NCBI GenBank assembly: GCA_018825335.1
Contig: JAHJEW010000064.1
Span: 1-10,518, forward strand
Direction of reading: 5' to 3'
DNA: 10,518 nucleotides
Source: Patescibacteria group bacterium
GTDB lineage: Bacteria > Patescibacteriota > Gracilibacteria > UBA1369
The position numbers and the translations under genes are program-made. The notes below the pieces were generated by a model, which had not been told where the DNA came from, did not search any database, and saw only the letters and a program-made list of their open reading frames with translations. Below, piece after piece: positions 1-7,267 of the stretch (the first letter of the stretch is position 1; each line of letters begins with the position of its first letter).

Positions 1-388
1 CCCAAACCCGTCCATTTTCCACCTTAAAGGTGATTTTTTCCTTGCCACCCTCCCCTACCAGAGCCACAAAAGAATTTTCCGTATTACTCTGGATCAATTT
101 CCCCGCAATGTACTTCTCGGGACAAGAAAGGTTAAAATCCGGAGGAATAATGTGATAACAATCATAATCAACCGACCCCAGACGAATCTGCTCCGCCATT
201 AAATCCATAACCGAGCGCACATCCGAATACATTTTCCTGACCTCGTTCGCATCCCTTTGCGCGCGCACAATACTTATGTACGCCTGGCCCACAATCCCAA
301 GAAAAATCATAAAAATCATCATGCTCACAAGCAGTTCCACCAGAGTGAACCCATCTTTATTGCCGCGAATTTTATTAAAAATTTTCAT
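1..388 (-). CDS. Prepilin-type protein, GspJ/PilW-like (3' part outside window)
   Basis: This is the N-terminal 129 codons of a gene that runs off the left edge. The product starts MKIFNKIRGNKDGFTLVELL, a class III prepilin leader: a short basic segment, prepilin peptidase cleavage expected between G13 and F14, Glu at mature position 5 (E18), then a hydrophobic stretch to about residue 34 that serves as membrane anchor and assembly helix. After that come a polar helix (RDANEVRKMYSDVRSVMDLM) and a beta-rich region with two cysteines (in 'YDCYH' and 'LSCPE'). The style matches minor pseudopilins of the GspJ/PilW group that cap type IV pili or pseudopili, but without the C-terminus the subgroup is an inference. 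The frame is open to base 1. Its ATG lies 9 bases past the stop of the preceding prepilin gene, so it is probably the sixth gene of the pil operon. No Shine-Dalgarno sequence is visible. Confidence 0.85.
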   Translation of the reverse strand, partial: MKIFNKIRGNKDGFTLVELLVSMMIFMIFLGIVGQAYISIVRAQRDANEVRKMYSDVRSVMDLMAEQIRLGSVDYDCYHIIPPDFNLSCPEKYIAGKLIQSNTENSFVALVGEGGKEKITFKVENGRVW

Positions 389-397
389 GTTCGATGA

Positions 398-1078
398 TTA
401 TAGCTGGCCGGTATTCCAATCAGTCAGCTCCGTTACAAGTTTTACCTCTTTGTCCCGCGAAGGTTCGCGCCACTTTACGATGCTTTCCACTCTCATTTTC
501 TGCAAAGCAGTCGCCCCCGGGTCGGAAATATTTTCTATATATAAGTAGCGTGAATAGGGCGTTTTCTCCCCACCAGTATCCAAAGCATCATATTTATTTC
601 TATAAAGAACCCTATTGCTGTTTTTATCAGTAAATTTGTAAATCAAAGCACCCGTATCATCCGCTCCTTTTATGGATTTAAGCTTCCAGGGTACATAATT
701 AGCCAGCGAATCAACCTGACTCGCCGAATTAATGGAAATTGGTGATCGAACCAAAGAGCCAAGACTAACAGTATAATAACCATCTTCTCCCATACCATCC
801 GGAAAAGCATCACCCCATATATCTTTTTGAAAAGCCCCCAGCTTCCCATTAAACCGCGCTCCAAGCAGCCAGTCACTATCACGCATGTTGCGCACCGCCT
901 CCAAACCTTCCTGAGCCAGTCCGTAAGCCGTTAAAGTGCGAACATTCTCCGCATTACTGCGAATAATGGAAACAACCAGATTGGTCGCCGTGAAAATTAC
1001 AAGCGTCAGCACTGCCATCGCCACAATCACTTCCGGCAACGTAAAACCTTTTCGTAAATTTTTATTTTTGATTTTCAT
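398..1078 (-). CDS. Prepilin-type protein, GspI/PilV-like minor pseudopilin
   Basis: A 226-residue protein from the ATG at 1078. The frame can be extended to a TTG at 1090, but the ATG gives a normal leader. Its leader MKIKNKNLRKGFTLPEV predicts cleavage at G11/F12, with Glu16 at mature position 5 and Pro just before it. A hydrophobic helix runs to about residue 37. The next segment contains 'LAQEGLEAVRNMRDSDWL', a pattern common in PilV/GspI-like prepilins of CPR bacteria. The rest is beta-rich and probably exposed outside the cell. The expected role is a minor subunit of a type IV pilus or secretion pseudopilus, processed by a prepilin peptidase not encoded here. Its start overlaps the end of the GspH-like gene by 17 bases, pointing to translational coupling. 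Prepilin identity is strong; the exact minor-pilin class is tentative. Confidence 0.87.
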   Translation of the reverse strand: MKIKNKNLRKGFTLPEVIVAMAVLTLVIFTATNLVVSIIRSNAENVRTLTAYGLAQEGLEAVRNMRDSDWLLGARFNGKLGAFQKDIWGDAFPDGMGEDGYYTVSLGSLVRSPISINSASQVDSLANYVPWKLKSIKGADDTGALIYKFTDKNSNRVLYRNKYDALDTGGEKTPYSRYLYIENISDPGATALQKMRVESIVKWREPSRDKEVKLVTELTDWNTGQL

Positions 1079-1652
1079 AAATGCGTTCAATTAAACCGGA
1101 CGCAAGGTCCATCCTGAAAGATCTGGTAACTTCATCCCCTTTCAAACCGATCGTAAAAACAATTTCCGACTCCCCTTCTTTCGGCCGCGCCGGCTCACCA
1201 AACACATCATCTCCAATAAGCACATTAGCAAACGGTGGCTTAAATAAAACCAAAACCGACTTCTCCTCCAACCCGGACTTATCTATCCCCAAAACCTGAA
1301 AATCTTCAATAGTCTGAAAAGCGGAAAGATCTTCCTGCTTCAGATCGCAATAATCAGCCTTAACATCACCGACCGGCACATATTCGTACTGAACCGTCTG
1401 CACAAAAGGTTCATCCACCGAAAAAAGCATCCCATAGCAAGAAGTTTTTCCGTCTTCGCCGGCCCCCACTCTTCCCGTCTTAGCAAGCCCCTGCTGCGAC
1501 CGCAAAGCGCTGACCATTGAATCAATGGCAATATCCCGCCTCGCCTGCTGTCTCGCCACCCCGTAACTGAAAATCGCGAGCATCGCCAAAATGGCAACTA
1601 TGGAAATAACAACCAACATTTCTATCAACGTAAATGCTTTTCGTTCAGCCAT
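1062..1652 (-). CDS. Prepilin-type protein, GspH/FimT-like
   Basis: A 196-residue protein with a very short leader, MAERKAFTLIEML. Cleavage would fall between A6 and F7, with Glu11 at mature position 5; alanine replaces the usual glycine at -1, which prepilin peptidases can tolerate. A hydrophobic helix covers about residues 8-30, followed by a polar helix (VARQQARRDIAIDSMVSALRS) and a beta-rich domain. Cys72 and Cys102 could form a disulfide outside the membrane. Layout and position fit a GspH/FimT-like minor pseudopilin, a group that includes DNA-binding pilins of competence systems; DNA binding here is not supported by any motif I can see. The ATG lies 9 bases after the pilC stop and the 3' end overlaps the next prepilin gene. 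Confidence 0.83.
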   Translation of the reverse strand: MAERKAFTLIEMLVVISIVAILAMLAIFSYGVARQQARRDIAIDSMVSALRSQQGLAKTGRVGAGEDGKTSCYGMLFSVDEPFVQTVQYEYVPVGDVKADYCDLKQEDLSAFQTIEDFQVLGIDKSGLEEKSVLVLFKPPFANVLIGDDVFGEPARPKEGESEIVFTIGLKGDEVTRSFRMDLASGLIERIYENQK

Positions 1653-1661
1653 AATGATAAG

Positions 1662-2879
1662 TTAAACAAGCGAACTCAGCTGGAAGATCGGCGTCAAAAT
1701 CGCCAGCGCCAGAATCGCCACCGTCGCGCCGACAAAAACAATCATAATCGGCTCGAACAGACTGGTCAGACGCTTCAGCGCGTTATCAATTTCACGATCA
1801 TAGTGCGACGCGATTTTGTCCGAAATAAGCCCTATGGACGCGGACTGCTCGGCAATCCCAAGCATCTGCGTAACCGTTTCATCAAACAAAAACGGCGCAT
1901 CGGCCAGACACATGGAAATCTTCTCACCGCTCTGAACCTTTGCAATAACCTCCCACGTTTTTAAACGATAAATCTCACTGCTTAAAGATGTGGCGATAAT
2001 CTTCAGCGCGTGCACCACAGGCAATCCGGAATCTATTAAAATCCCAAGCATGCTAACAAAACGCAGAACAAGAACGCGGCGTCTTAAAGTCCCGATAACC
2101 GGAATTTTCAGTTTAAAAAGATCCCATTTAAAGCGTCCGTTATCGGAACCGATATAAACTTTGAAAATCAAAAACAGAATCAGCACCCCGAACGCAATCG
2201 CCCACCAATAATTTGAAAAAGCGGAGCTAAGACCTATTAAAAATTTGGTCGCGAATGGAAAATCCTTGTCCTGAAGACCGCCCTCGCGCAGCAAATCTAC
2301 AAGCCCGGGAATAATCCATAAAAGCATTCCGGCTGCAACCACAACCAAAACCGCCAGCACCGCAATCGGATAAATGGACGCTGTAACCAGCTTCATTTGC
2401 AGCTCATGACTTTTATCCAGCTGCTCGGAAAGTTTGAAAAGCATCTTTTCCATATTGCCGGCAGCCTCGCCGGACCTGACCACCCCGATCTCCATCTCCC
2501 CGAAGACATCGGGAAAACGCGACATCGCCTCCGAAAAGCGCTTACCCTGGCCGATAGAAAAAGCGCACGTATCCAGTATACGTCGAAAACGCTCATGTTT
2601 TGTGCGGTTCGCGAGCATTTTTACAGACTGGATAAGAGGAATCCCGGCATCAATCATCACGGCCAGCAAATGGAAGAAATAGGCTTTCTCCTGCAAAGGC
2701 ACATGACTATGATCAACAATAAAATCGTCCAGCCGGGTTAAAAGCGGCTGCGCACTGCGGTCATAAACACCGTAAATAACCTGTTTGCGCCTTCGTCCGC
2801 TGTAAGCCGAAACCTTTTTTAAAAGCTCGTTCAGATCTCTGACAGTACCCTCTTTTTTTTTTACATCCAAAGATTTCAT
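1662..2879 (-). CDS. pilC: Type IV pilus inner-membrane platform protein PilC (GspF family)
   Basis: A 405-residue polytopic membrane protein with the duplicated GspF/T2SSF domain. The first copy spans about residues 62-195 ('FFHLLAVMIDAGIPLIQSV', then 'GEAAGNMEKML') and the second about 266-397 ('FVSMLGILIDSGLPVVHAL', then 'AEQSASIGLISDKIA'). Membrane helices are visible near 168-192, 226-243 and 378-398. PilC/GspF proteins form the platform that links the cytoplasmic assembly ATPase to pilin insertion. Length is typical of the family. A TTG at 2888 extends the frame by three codons, but I chose the ATG at 2879, 12 bases after the pilO stop. Gene order N-O-C followed by prepilins supports a pilus or pseudopilus assembly operon. 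The ATPase and prepilin peptidase are not in this window. Confidence 0.93.
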   Translation of the reverse strand: MKSLDVKKKEGTVRDLNELLKKVSAYSGRRRKQVIYGVYDRSAQPLLTRLDDFIVDHSHVPLQEKAYFFHLLAVMIDAGIPLIQSVKMLANRTKHERFRRILDTCAFSIGQGKRFSEAMSRFPDVFGEMEIGVVRSGEAAGNMEKMLFKLSEQLDKSHELQMKLVTASIYPIAVLAVLVVVAAGMLLWIIPGLVDLLREGGLQDKDFPFATKFLIGLSSAFSNYWWAIAFGVLILFLIFKVYIGSDNGRFKWDLFKLKIPVIGTLRRRVLVLRFVSMLGILIDSGLPVVHALKIIATSLSSEIYRLKTWEVIAKVQSGEKISMCLADAPFLFDETVTQMLGIAEQSASIGLISDKIASHYDREIDNALKRLTSLFEPIMIVFVGATVAILALAILTPIFQLSSLV

Positions 2880-2891
2880 GATAAACAAACA

Positions 2892-3455
2892 TTAAATGGA
2901 TCCCTGATAATAAGCTTCAGCGCTCACGTTAAAATTAACGCGCGAACCAAGCGCCGCTTCTCCAAGTTGCACTGCAATATTTTTTACAACCAGCTTTCTG
3001 GAACTACCCTCAAGCCCGCGTAAAAAAGAAATCAGATCACTTTGGCTGCCCGTAACATTCAAATTCACCTGTACTTTGTCGATTCCGCTATCCGTTGACG
3101 TCTGCCCGATGCCGAAATTTATACTTCCAAGCAGCATATTATTCTTTTGGGCGATATCGCTTAAATCGCGGATCAGCTTCTCCTGCTCCAGTTTTTCCGG
3201 AATCGCGGCAAGCGTTGTTTCCTGACTTACTTCCGAAGACGAACTCAATTCCTGTTGCAACTTTTGCAGCTCCACAAGTTTATCACTCGCGTTTTGTCTT
3301 TCCGTTAAAAGTTCATCGCGACCTTTGGACATACCGGAAACCTCTTCCCACTGCGGCTTAACATAAAACCAGGCCGCAACGAACGCAACAATCAAAAGCA
3401 CCAATGCAATGGCAGAAAGCCCCGAACCTCTTTTTTGATTAATTGGATTTTCCAT
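2892..3455 (-). CDS. pilO: Type IV pilus alignment protein PilO-like
   Basis: A 187-residue bitopic membrane protein. A short cytoplasmic tail (residues 1-11) is followed by one membrane helix (about 12-30), a coiled-coil-prone segment rich in Glu, Gln and Leu (about 36-72), and a C-terminal alpha/beta domain (about 85-187) with PilO-style stretches 'KLIRDLSDIAQKNNML' and 'VTGSQSDLISFLRGLEGS'. In type IV pilus machines PilO pairs with PilN through the coiled coil and the ferredoxin-like domain, connecting the cytoplasmic PilM ring to the outer parts. It lies directly between pilN-like and pilC genes, which strengthens the call because sequence conservation in this family is low. The start ATG is 25 bases after the pilN stop, with no Shine-Dalgarno but a repeated 9-mer in the gap. 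Confidence 0.85.
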   Translation of the reverse strand: MENPINQKRGSGLSAIALVLLIVAFVAAWFYVKPQWEEVSGMSKGRDELLTERQNASDKLVELQKLQQELSSSSEVSQETTLAAIPEKLEQEKLIRDLSDIAQKNNMLLGSINFGIGQTSTDSGIDKVQVNLNVTGSQSDLISFLRGLEGSSRKLVVKNIAVQLGEAALGSRVNFNVSAEAYYQGSI

Positions 3456-3456
3456 A

Positions 3457-3478
3457 TTTGTTGATTATTTTTGTTGAT
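3457..3478. repeat. Two direct copies of TTTGTTGAT in the pilN-pilO gap
   Basis: The 9-mer occurs at 3457-3465 and 3470-3478, 13 bases apart, filling most of the 25-base spacer in front of pilO. In the mRNA sense it reads ATCAACAAA twice. It may be chance in an A-rich leader or an A-rich translation-enhancing stretch; no function is shown. Confidence 0.4.
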
Positions 3479-3480
3479 AA

Positions 3481-4077
3481 TTATTGTCTTGATACTTTCG
3501 GTTGCAGATCACTTAGTCCGCTGTCTTTGTAATTCACAAGAAAAACAAAACTGGCCACTTTGGAGCCGTCATCCGTTTCACCAACTGTTATTGAAGGTAT
3601 GTAGCCATCGTAAAAGAAAGAACTGTCGTTAAAAACCTCAATAAGTTCCGCCGCATCTTCAAAAGGATCAAGCCGCACAGGTCTTGTTTTGGCGTTCAGA
3701 CTTAATTTACCGCCTTCGCTTCCGCTATAAGACAAAAAATCAATTTTATCCCGGCGCTCGGCAGCGTCATACGGAATGAGAGACTGAATCTGGGTAAGCA
3801 CCTGCGACCAGCGAATCTCTCCCGCTTCAATTGTTTCCAGCCACTTGCCCGCCTGCTGGGCCGCCTCCACTTTTTGGGCCTCAAGAGCGGATATTTCTTC
3901 ATTCAAAGAGGCAATTTCCCCTTTCAGAAGATCCTGCTGCTGCGCCAGAGTTGACCTTTGAAGACCCAGATAAAAGGCAAGAACAACGACAATTATAACC
4001 GCCAGTGCAGCCAGTATTAAAGTAAGTGACTTGCCGCGCGGCGCATCCGGAGCCTGTAGAGTGTATTTATCTTCCAT
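3481..4077 (-). CDS. pilN: Type IV pilus assembly protein PilN-like
   Basis: A 198-residue bitopic protein from the ATG at 4077 (MEDKYTLQAPDAPRGKSL). The frame extends upstream to 4152, but the extra 25 residues lie upstream of the predicted transcription start and overlap the divergent gene, so I reject them. A membrane helix spans about 19-39, a coiled-coil-prone segment about 42-77, and a C-terminal domain about 85-190 with 'IRWSQVLTQIQSLIP' and an alternating beta pattern, as in PilN/GspL-C proteins. PilN normally binds PilM in the cytoplasm through its N-terminal tail and pairs with PilO outside the membrane. No PilM gene is visible, although one may lie elsewhere. As the first gene after a good promoter it probably heads the leftward operon. 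The family is diverse; the call rests on topology and neighbours. Confidence 0.8.
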   Translation of the reverse strand: MEDKYTLQAPDAPRGKSLTLILAALAVIIVVVLAFYLGLQRSTLAQQQDLLKGEIASLNEEISALEAQKVEAAQQAGKWLETIEAGEIRWSQVLTQIQSLIPYDAAERRDKIDFLSYSGSEGGKLSLNAKTRPVRLDPFEDAAELIEVFNDSSFFYDGYIPSITVGETDDGSKVASFVFLVNYKDSGLSDLQPKVSRQ

Positions 4078-4100
4078 CGTAAATATATAAAAAATCCTAT

Positions 4101-4125
4101 TATAATAACATTTTTCTGCTAAAAT
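4101..4125 (+). promoter_or_regulatory. Candidate plus-strand promoter elements for the RNHCP-tilS-ftsH operon
   Basis: Two -10 candidates lie on the plus strand. A perfect TATAAT at 4101-4106 forms half of the palindrome TATTATAATA (4098-4107) shared with the minus promoter. An extended -10, TGcTAAAAT, sits at 4117-4125. Neither has a good -35. The second would start RNA at about 4130-4133, on or next to the GTG start codon, giving a leaderless message; the first would give a leader of about 20 bases. Which one is used cannot be decided from sequence. Confidence 0.5.
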
Positions 4126-4130
4126 CTCAA
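4102..4130 (-). promoter_or_regulatory. Promoter of the pilN-pilO-pilC-prepilin operon
   Basis: Read on the minus strand, TTGAGA (4130-4125) is separated by exactly 17 bases from TATTAT (4107-4102), which is preceded by an extended -10 TG (4110-4109). A perfect TATAAT in an overlapping register (4104-4099) could also serve. Transcription would begin near 4095, giving a leader of about 18 bases to the ATG at 4077. This supports the MEDKYTLQ start of pilN. No experimental data. Confidence 0.65.
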
Positions 4131-4132
4131 GT

Positions 4133-4453
4133 GTGAAACCCATTACCATCAATGAACAATTTCACTGTGAAAAATGCGGTGAGATGAATCCCAAAGCGGT
4201 AAAGACATGCCGCAATCACTGCCGCGCATGTCTTTGGTCAAAACACGTGGATGAAAGCGTCCCCGGAGACCGAAACAGTGTCTGCAACGGGATGATGTAT
4301 CCAATGGCGGTAACAACCTCGGGTAAAAAAGGTCTACAAATCGTCCATGAATGCGCCAAATGCAAAGCCCGCAAACTCAACAAAGTCGCGCAGGATGACA
4401 ATATGGAACTTATAACAAAGCTTTCACAAATCCCTTATGACGTACAGCCTTAA
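4133..4453 (+). CDS. RNHCP domain zinc-ribbon protein
   Basis: A 106-residue protein with the RNHCP-family signature: a first Cys pair (C12, C15), 'RNHCRACLWSKHVD' at 27-40, 'PGDRNSVCNGMMYPM' at about 44-58, 'IVHECAKCKARKLNKVAQDDN' at about 70-90. Eight cysteines (12, 15, 26, 30, 33, 51, 74, 77) and His29 suggest one or two bound zinc ions. The motif that names the family ends in Pro, but here it reads RNHCR. No biochemical role is firmly established for the family; RNA or ribosome association is a guess from the zinc-ribbon type and the neighbouring tRNA gene. The GTG start is needed because the next in-frame ATG (codon 18) would remove C12 and C15. Its 3' end overlaps tilS by 17 bases. It heads the rightward operon. 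Confidence 0.87.
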   Translation: MKPITINEQFHCEKCGEMNPKAVKTCRNHCRACLWSKHVDESVPGDRNSVCNGMMYPMAVTTSGKKGLQIVHECAKCKARKLNKVAQDDNMELITKLSQIPYDVQP

Positions 4454-5405
4454 AAGCATACTGAACAAGTACATCCCGAAAAACCGCAATATTGTTGTCG
4501 GTGTTTCAGGCGGACCCGATTCGGTATACCTGCTGTTGCAATGCCTCGGCCACACAAATAATATAATTGTCGCGCACGTAAACCACGGAACCAGAAACGG
4601 CGGCAGCGACAAGGACGCCATTTTCACGGAAAAACTGGCCAAAAAGCTGAGCCTTCCCTTCGAACTAAAAAAAATAGCAAAAAAAAACGGCGGGAACAGT
4701 GAAGAATTTTTCCGCAACCGGAGATACGAATTTTTTGAAAAAATCCGCAAAAAATACAAAGCCGCATGGATCCTTACGGCCCATCATCAAAATGATAACA
4801 TTGAAACCGTTCTTTTTAACCTGACCAAAGGAAGTTTTCTGGACGGGATAAGCGGAATGGAGATCGCCGACCCCAAAAGACACCTGCTGCGCCCATTACT
4901 TTTCACCCCGAAAAAGGAAATTCTCGATCACCTGAAGAAAAACCGCATCCCGTTTATGCGTGATACAACCAATAAAAGCACCGTATACGCCCGCAACAGG
5001 ATCAGACACAGAGTTATTCCGCAGCTGAAAACCATTAACGACGGACTGGAGCAAACAATGTCAAACAGCATCCAAAACTACCGCGAGCTGAGAGATTATC
5101 TGAACCAGACAACCAATACCTGGCTTGAACAAAATTCGCGGGAAAACACAATAAATCTGACAGACTTCCTAAAACTTCACCCAGTTATTCAGAAAAGCGT
5201 TTTATTCCGACTGTACGAAAACTATTACGGAGAAGGTAAGAAACTAAATCAAAAACATCTCGAACAAATCATGGGTGTATTAAGTGGAGGCGCAACGGGC
5301 CGTAAAAAAGAGTTCGGGAAAGACCTCTTTATCTGCATTGAAAAAAGAAGTAAAATAGCGCTGCTTGTTTTAAATAAAAGAAAATGCCACAAAATCTCAA
5401 AATGA
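4437..5405 (+). CDS. tilS: tRNA(Ile)-lysidine synthase TilS
   Basis: A 322-residue enzyme that uses ATP to attach lysine to C34 of tRNA(Ile)(CAU), changing both its codon reading (AUG to AUA) and its charging. The N-type PP-loop SGGPDS is at 24-29. Further family landmarks are 'AHVNHGTRNGGSD' at about 46-58, the 'EEFFRNRRYEFF' region near 89-100, 'LTAHHQNDNIETVLFNL' near 113-129, 'LLRPLL' near 150, and 'YARNRIRHRVIPQL' near 184-197. It ends soon after the central helical region, so it is the short form without the C-terminal domains of E. coli TilS. Cytoplasmic. The start overlaps the RNHCP gene by 17 bases and the TGA stop overlaps an ATG of ftsH (ATGA), so translation of the three is probably coupled. 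TilS next to ftsH is a widespread arrangement; the often intervening hpt gene is missing. Confidence 0.95.
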   Translation: MTYSLKSILNKYIPKNRNIVVGVSGGPDSVYLLLQCLGHTNNIIVAHVNHGTRNGGSDKDAIFTEKLAKKLSLPFELKKIAKKNGGNSEEFFRNRRYEFFEKIRKKYKAAWILTAHHQNDNIETVLFNLTKGSFLDGISGMEIADPKRHLLRPLLFTPKKEILDHLKKNRIPFMRDTTNKSTVYARNRIRHRVIPQLKTINDGLEQTMSNSIQNYRELRDYLNQTTNTWLEQNSRENTINLTDFLKLHPVIQKSVLFRLYENYYGEGKKLNQKHLEQIMGVLSGGATGRKKEFGKDLFICIEKRSKIALLVLNKRKCHKISK

Positions 5406-7249
5406 AAAAACCGCAGGGCAGATCAAACTTCGTATATCTGCTTATTATCGCACTGATAGCCAGTGGGATTTTCATGATAATGAACCCGGGCGAAAGCAAC
5501 CTGAAAAAGGTTAATCTTGACCAGTTTATAAGCCAGGTGAAATCCGGCGAAGTGGCGGCCATAGCCATTCAGGACGACCGTATTGATTTCACAAGAATCG
5601 ATGACACAAAGCAGTACACTTTCAAAGAACCGGGATCAACCCTGGACGATCTGCTTAAAGACGTTCCTTCCGATATCCGTAAAGACGTTTCAATTGAAGT
5701 GGTTCCGACCGACGGCCAGAAATTCTGGACCGATCTTATCTTTACCCTTTTACCTTTCATTTTTATTGCGGCCTTTTTGATTTTTATGATGCGACAGGCC
5801 CAGAACAGCACAAATCAGGCCATGTCTTTCGGCAAAAGCAGAGCGCGCATGGCGGACAAAGACAAACCGCAGACCACTTTTAAAGATGTGGCCGGCGCCC
5901 TGGAAGCCAAAGAGGAACTTATAGAAGTGGTGGACTTTCTTAAAAATCCGGCAAAATACACAAGCATGGGAGCCAAAATCCCAAAGGGCGTAATTTTGGT
6001 GGGCGCTCCCGGAACGGGAAAAACACTGCTGGCGCGCGCCGTGGCCGGAGAAGCGGCCGTCCCCTTCTTTAACATATCCGGCTCCGAATTCGTGGAAATG
6101 TTCGTGGGAGTCGGTGCCAGCCGCGTCCGCGACCTGTTTAAGAAAGCCAAAAGAAACGCACCCTGCATTGTTTTCATAGATGAAATAGATGCCGTCGGAC
6201 GCCAGAGGGGCGCCGGCCTTGGAGGCGGAAACGATGAAAGAGAACAAACCCTTAATCAGATCCTCACAGAAATGGATGGCTTCGAAACCGGCACAAATAT
6301 AATAGTCATGGCCGCGACCAACCGTCCCGACGTACTGGATCCGGCGCTGCTGCGCCCGGGCCGCTTCGACCGCCGCGTGGTTGTGGATGTTCCGGACATC
6401 AACGATCGTGAAGCAATCCTTAAAGTACATTCCCGCGGGAAAACCCTTGCAAAGAATTGCGACCTTAGAAGAATCGCCGCACACACACCGGGCTTCACCG
6501 GAGCGGACCTTGAAAACCTGATGAACGAAGCGGCCATACGCGCTGCAAAAGGGGATAATAAAAATATAAGTATGGAAGATCTTGAACAATCCATTGAAAA
6601 AGTAATGCTGGGACCGGAAAGAAAATCCCGCGTCCTTTCCAAACAGGAAAAGAAAATCACCGCCTACCACGAGGTCGGGCACGCAGTTGTCGGACATGTT
6701 TTGCCGCAATGCGAACCCGTTCATAAAATCTCCATAGTTTCACGCGGAATGGCGCTGGGCGTAACCTGGTTCCTGCCCGAAGAGGACAAACATCTATATC
6801 CAAAAAGCAAATTTCTTGACGAAATGTGCTCACTTTTGGGCGGCTATGTGGCCGAAGAAATTTTCTTCGGCGAACAAACGACGGGCGCCAGCAATGACCT
6901 TGAAAAAGCCACAAACATCGCCAGACGCATGGTTACCGAATACGGAATGAGCGACCTTGGACCCGTCATTTACGGCGACAGAAATCAGGAAGTTTTCCTT
7001 GGCCGCGACTTCGGCCACGTTCGCAATTATTCCGAGCAGGTGGCCGCCTCAATCGATAAAGAAATCAGGAAATTTCTTGAAGATGCTTATACAAAAACAA
7101 AAAAAATCGTCATCGAACATAAGAAAACCATTGAAAGAATAGCAGATAAACTGATTCAGAAAGAAACCCTGAACCGCACGGAATTCCGTCGACTTTTTGA
7201 CGAGGAAGAACCGAAATCCAAAGCCAAAACCGCAAAGAAAGCCGTTTAA
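5402..7249 (+). CDS. ftsH: ATP-dependent zinc metalloprotease FtsH
   Basis: A membrane-bound AAA+ protease of 615 residues that extracts and degrades membrane and short-lived soluble proteins. Numbered from the ATG at 5402: membrane helix about 9-28, an extracytoplasmic domain of about 80 residues, second helix about 110-130, Walker A GAPGTGKT at 201-208, pore motif FVGVG at 234-238, Walker B VFIDEID at 257-263, second region of homology with arginines 318 and 321, zinc-binding HEVGH at 423-427 (usual form HEAGH; the HExxH ligands are intact) and the third ligand Asp499 in TTGASNDLEKAT. All catalytic residues are present. The tail is Lys-rich (KSKAKTAKKAV). An ATG at 5384 would add six residues; I preferred 5402 because it overlaps the tilS stop as ATGA, but the choice is open. 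Followed 18 bases later by an Hsp20 gene. Confidence 0.97.
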   Translation: MKKPQGRSNFVYLLIIALIASGIFMIMNPGESNLKKVNLDQFISQVKSGEVAAIAIQDDRIDFTRIDDTKQYTFKEPGSTLDDLLKDVPSDIRKDVSIEVVPTDGQKFWTDLIFTLLPFIFIAAFLIFMMRQAQNSTNQAMSFGKSRARMADKDKPQTTFKDVAGALEAKEELIEVVDFLKNPAKYTSMGAKIPKGVILVGAPGTGKTLLARAVAGEAAVPFFNISGSEFVEMFVGVGASRVRDLFKKAKRNAPCIVFIDEIDAVGRQRGAGLGGGNDEREQTLNQILTEMDGFETGTNIIVMAATNRPDVLDPALLRPGRFDRRVVVDVPDINDREAILKVHSRGKTLAKNCDLRRIAAHTPGFTGADLENLMNEAAIRAAKGDNKNISMEDLEQSIEKVMLGPERKSRVLSKQEKKITAYHEVGHAVVGHVLPQCEPVHKISIVSRGMALGVTWFLPEEDKHLYPKSKFLDEMCSLLGGYVAEEIFFGEQTTGASNDLEKATNIARRMVTEYGMSDLGPVIYGDRNQEVFLGRDFGHVRNYSEQVAASIDKEIRKFLEDAYTKTKKIVIEHKKTIERIADKLIQKETLNRTEFRRLFDEEEPKSKAKTAKKAV

Positions 7250-7267
7250 ACTGCTAAAAGTCAAACC

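Noticed and set aside
4078..4152. 25-codon upstream extension of pilN
   Set aside because: It overlaps the divergent RNHCP start and lies upstream of the predicted pil transcription start; the MEDKYTLQ start gives a normal PilN topology.
5750..6724. Long minus-strand ORF (324 codons) opposite ftsH
   Set aside because: It lies entirely antisense to the strongly conserved AAA+ domain of FtsH, and its translation is rich in Phe, His and Cys with no family pattern, as expected from the reverse of a codon-biased gene.
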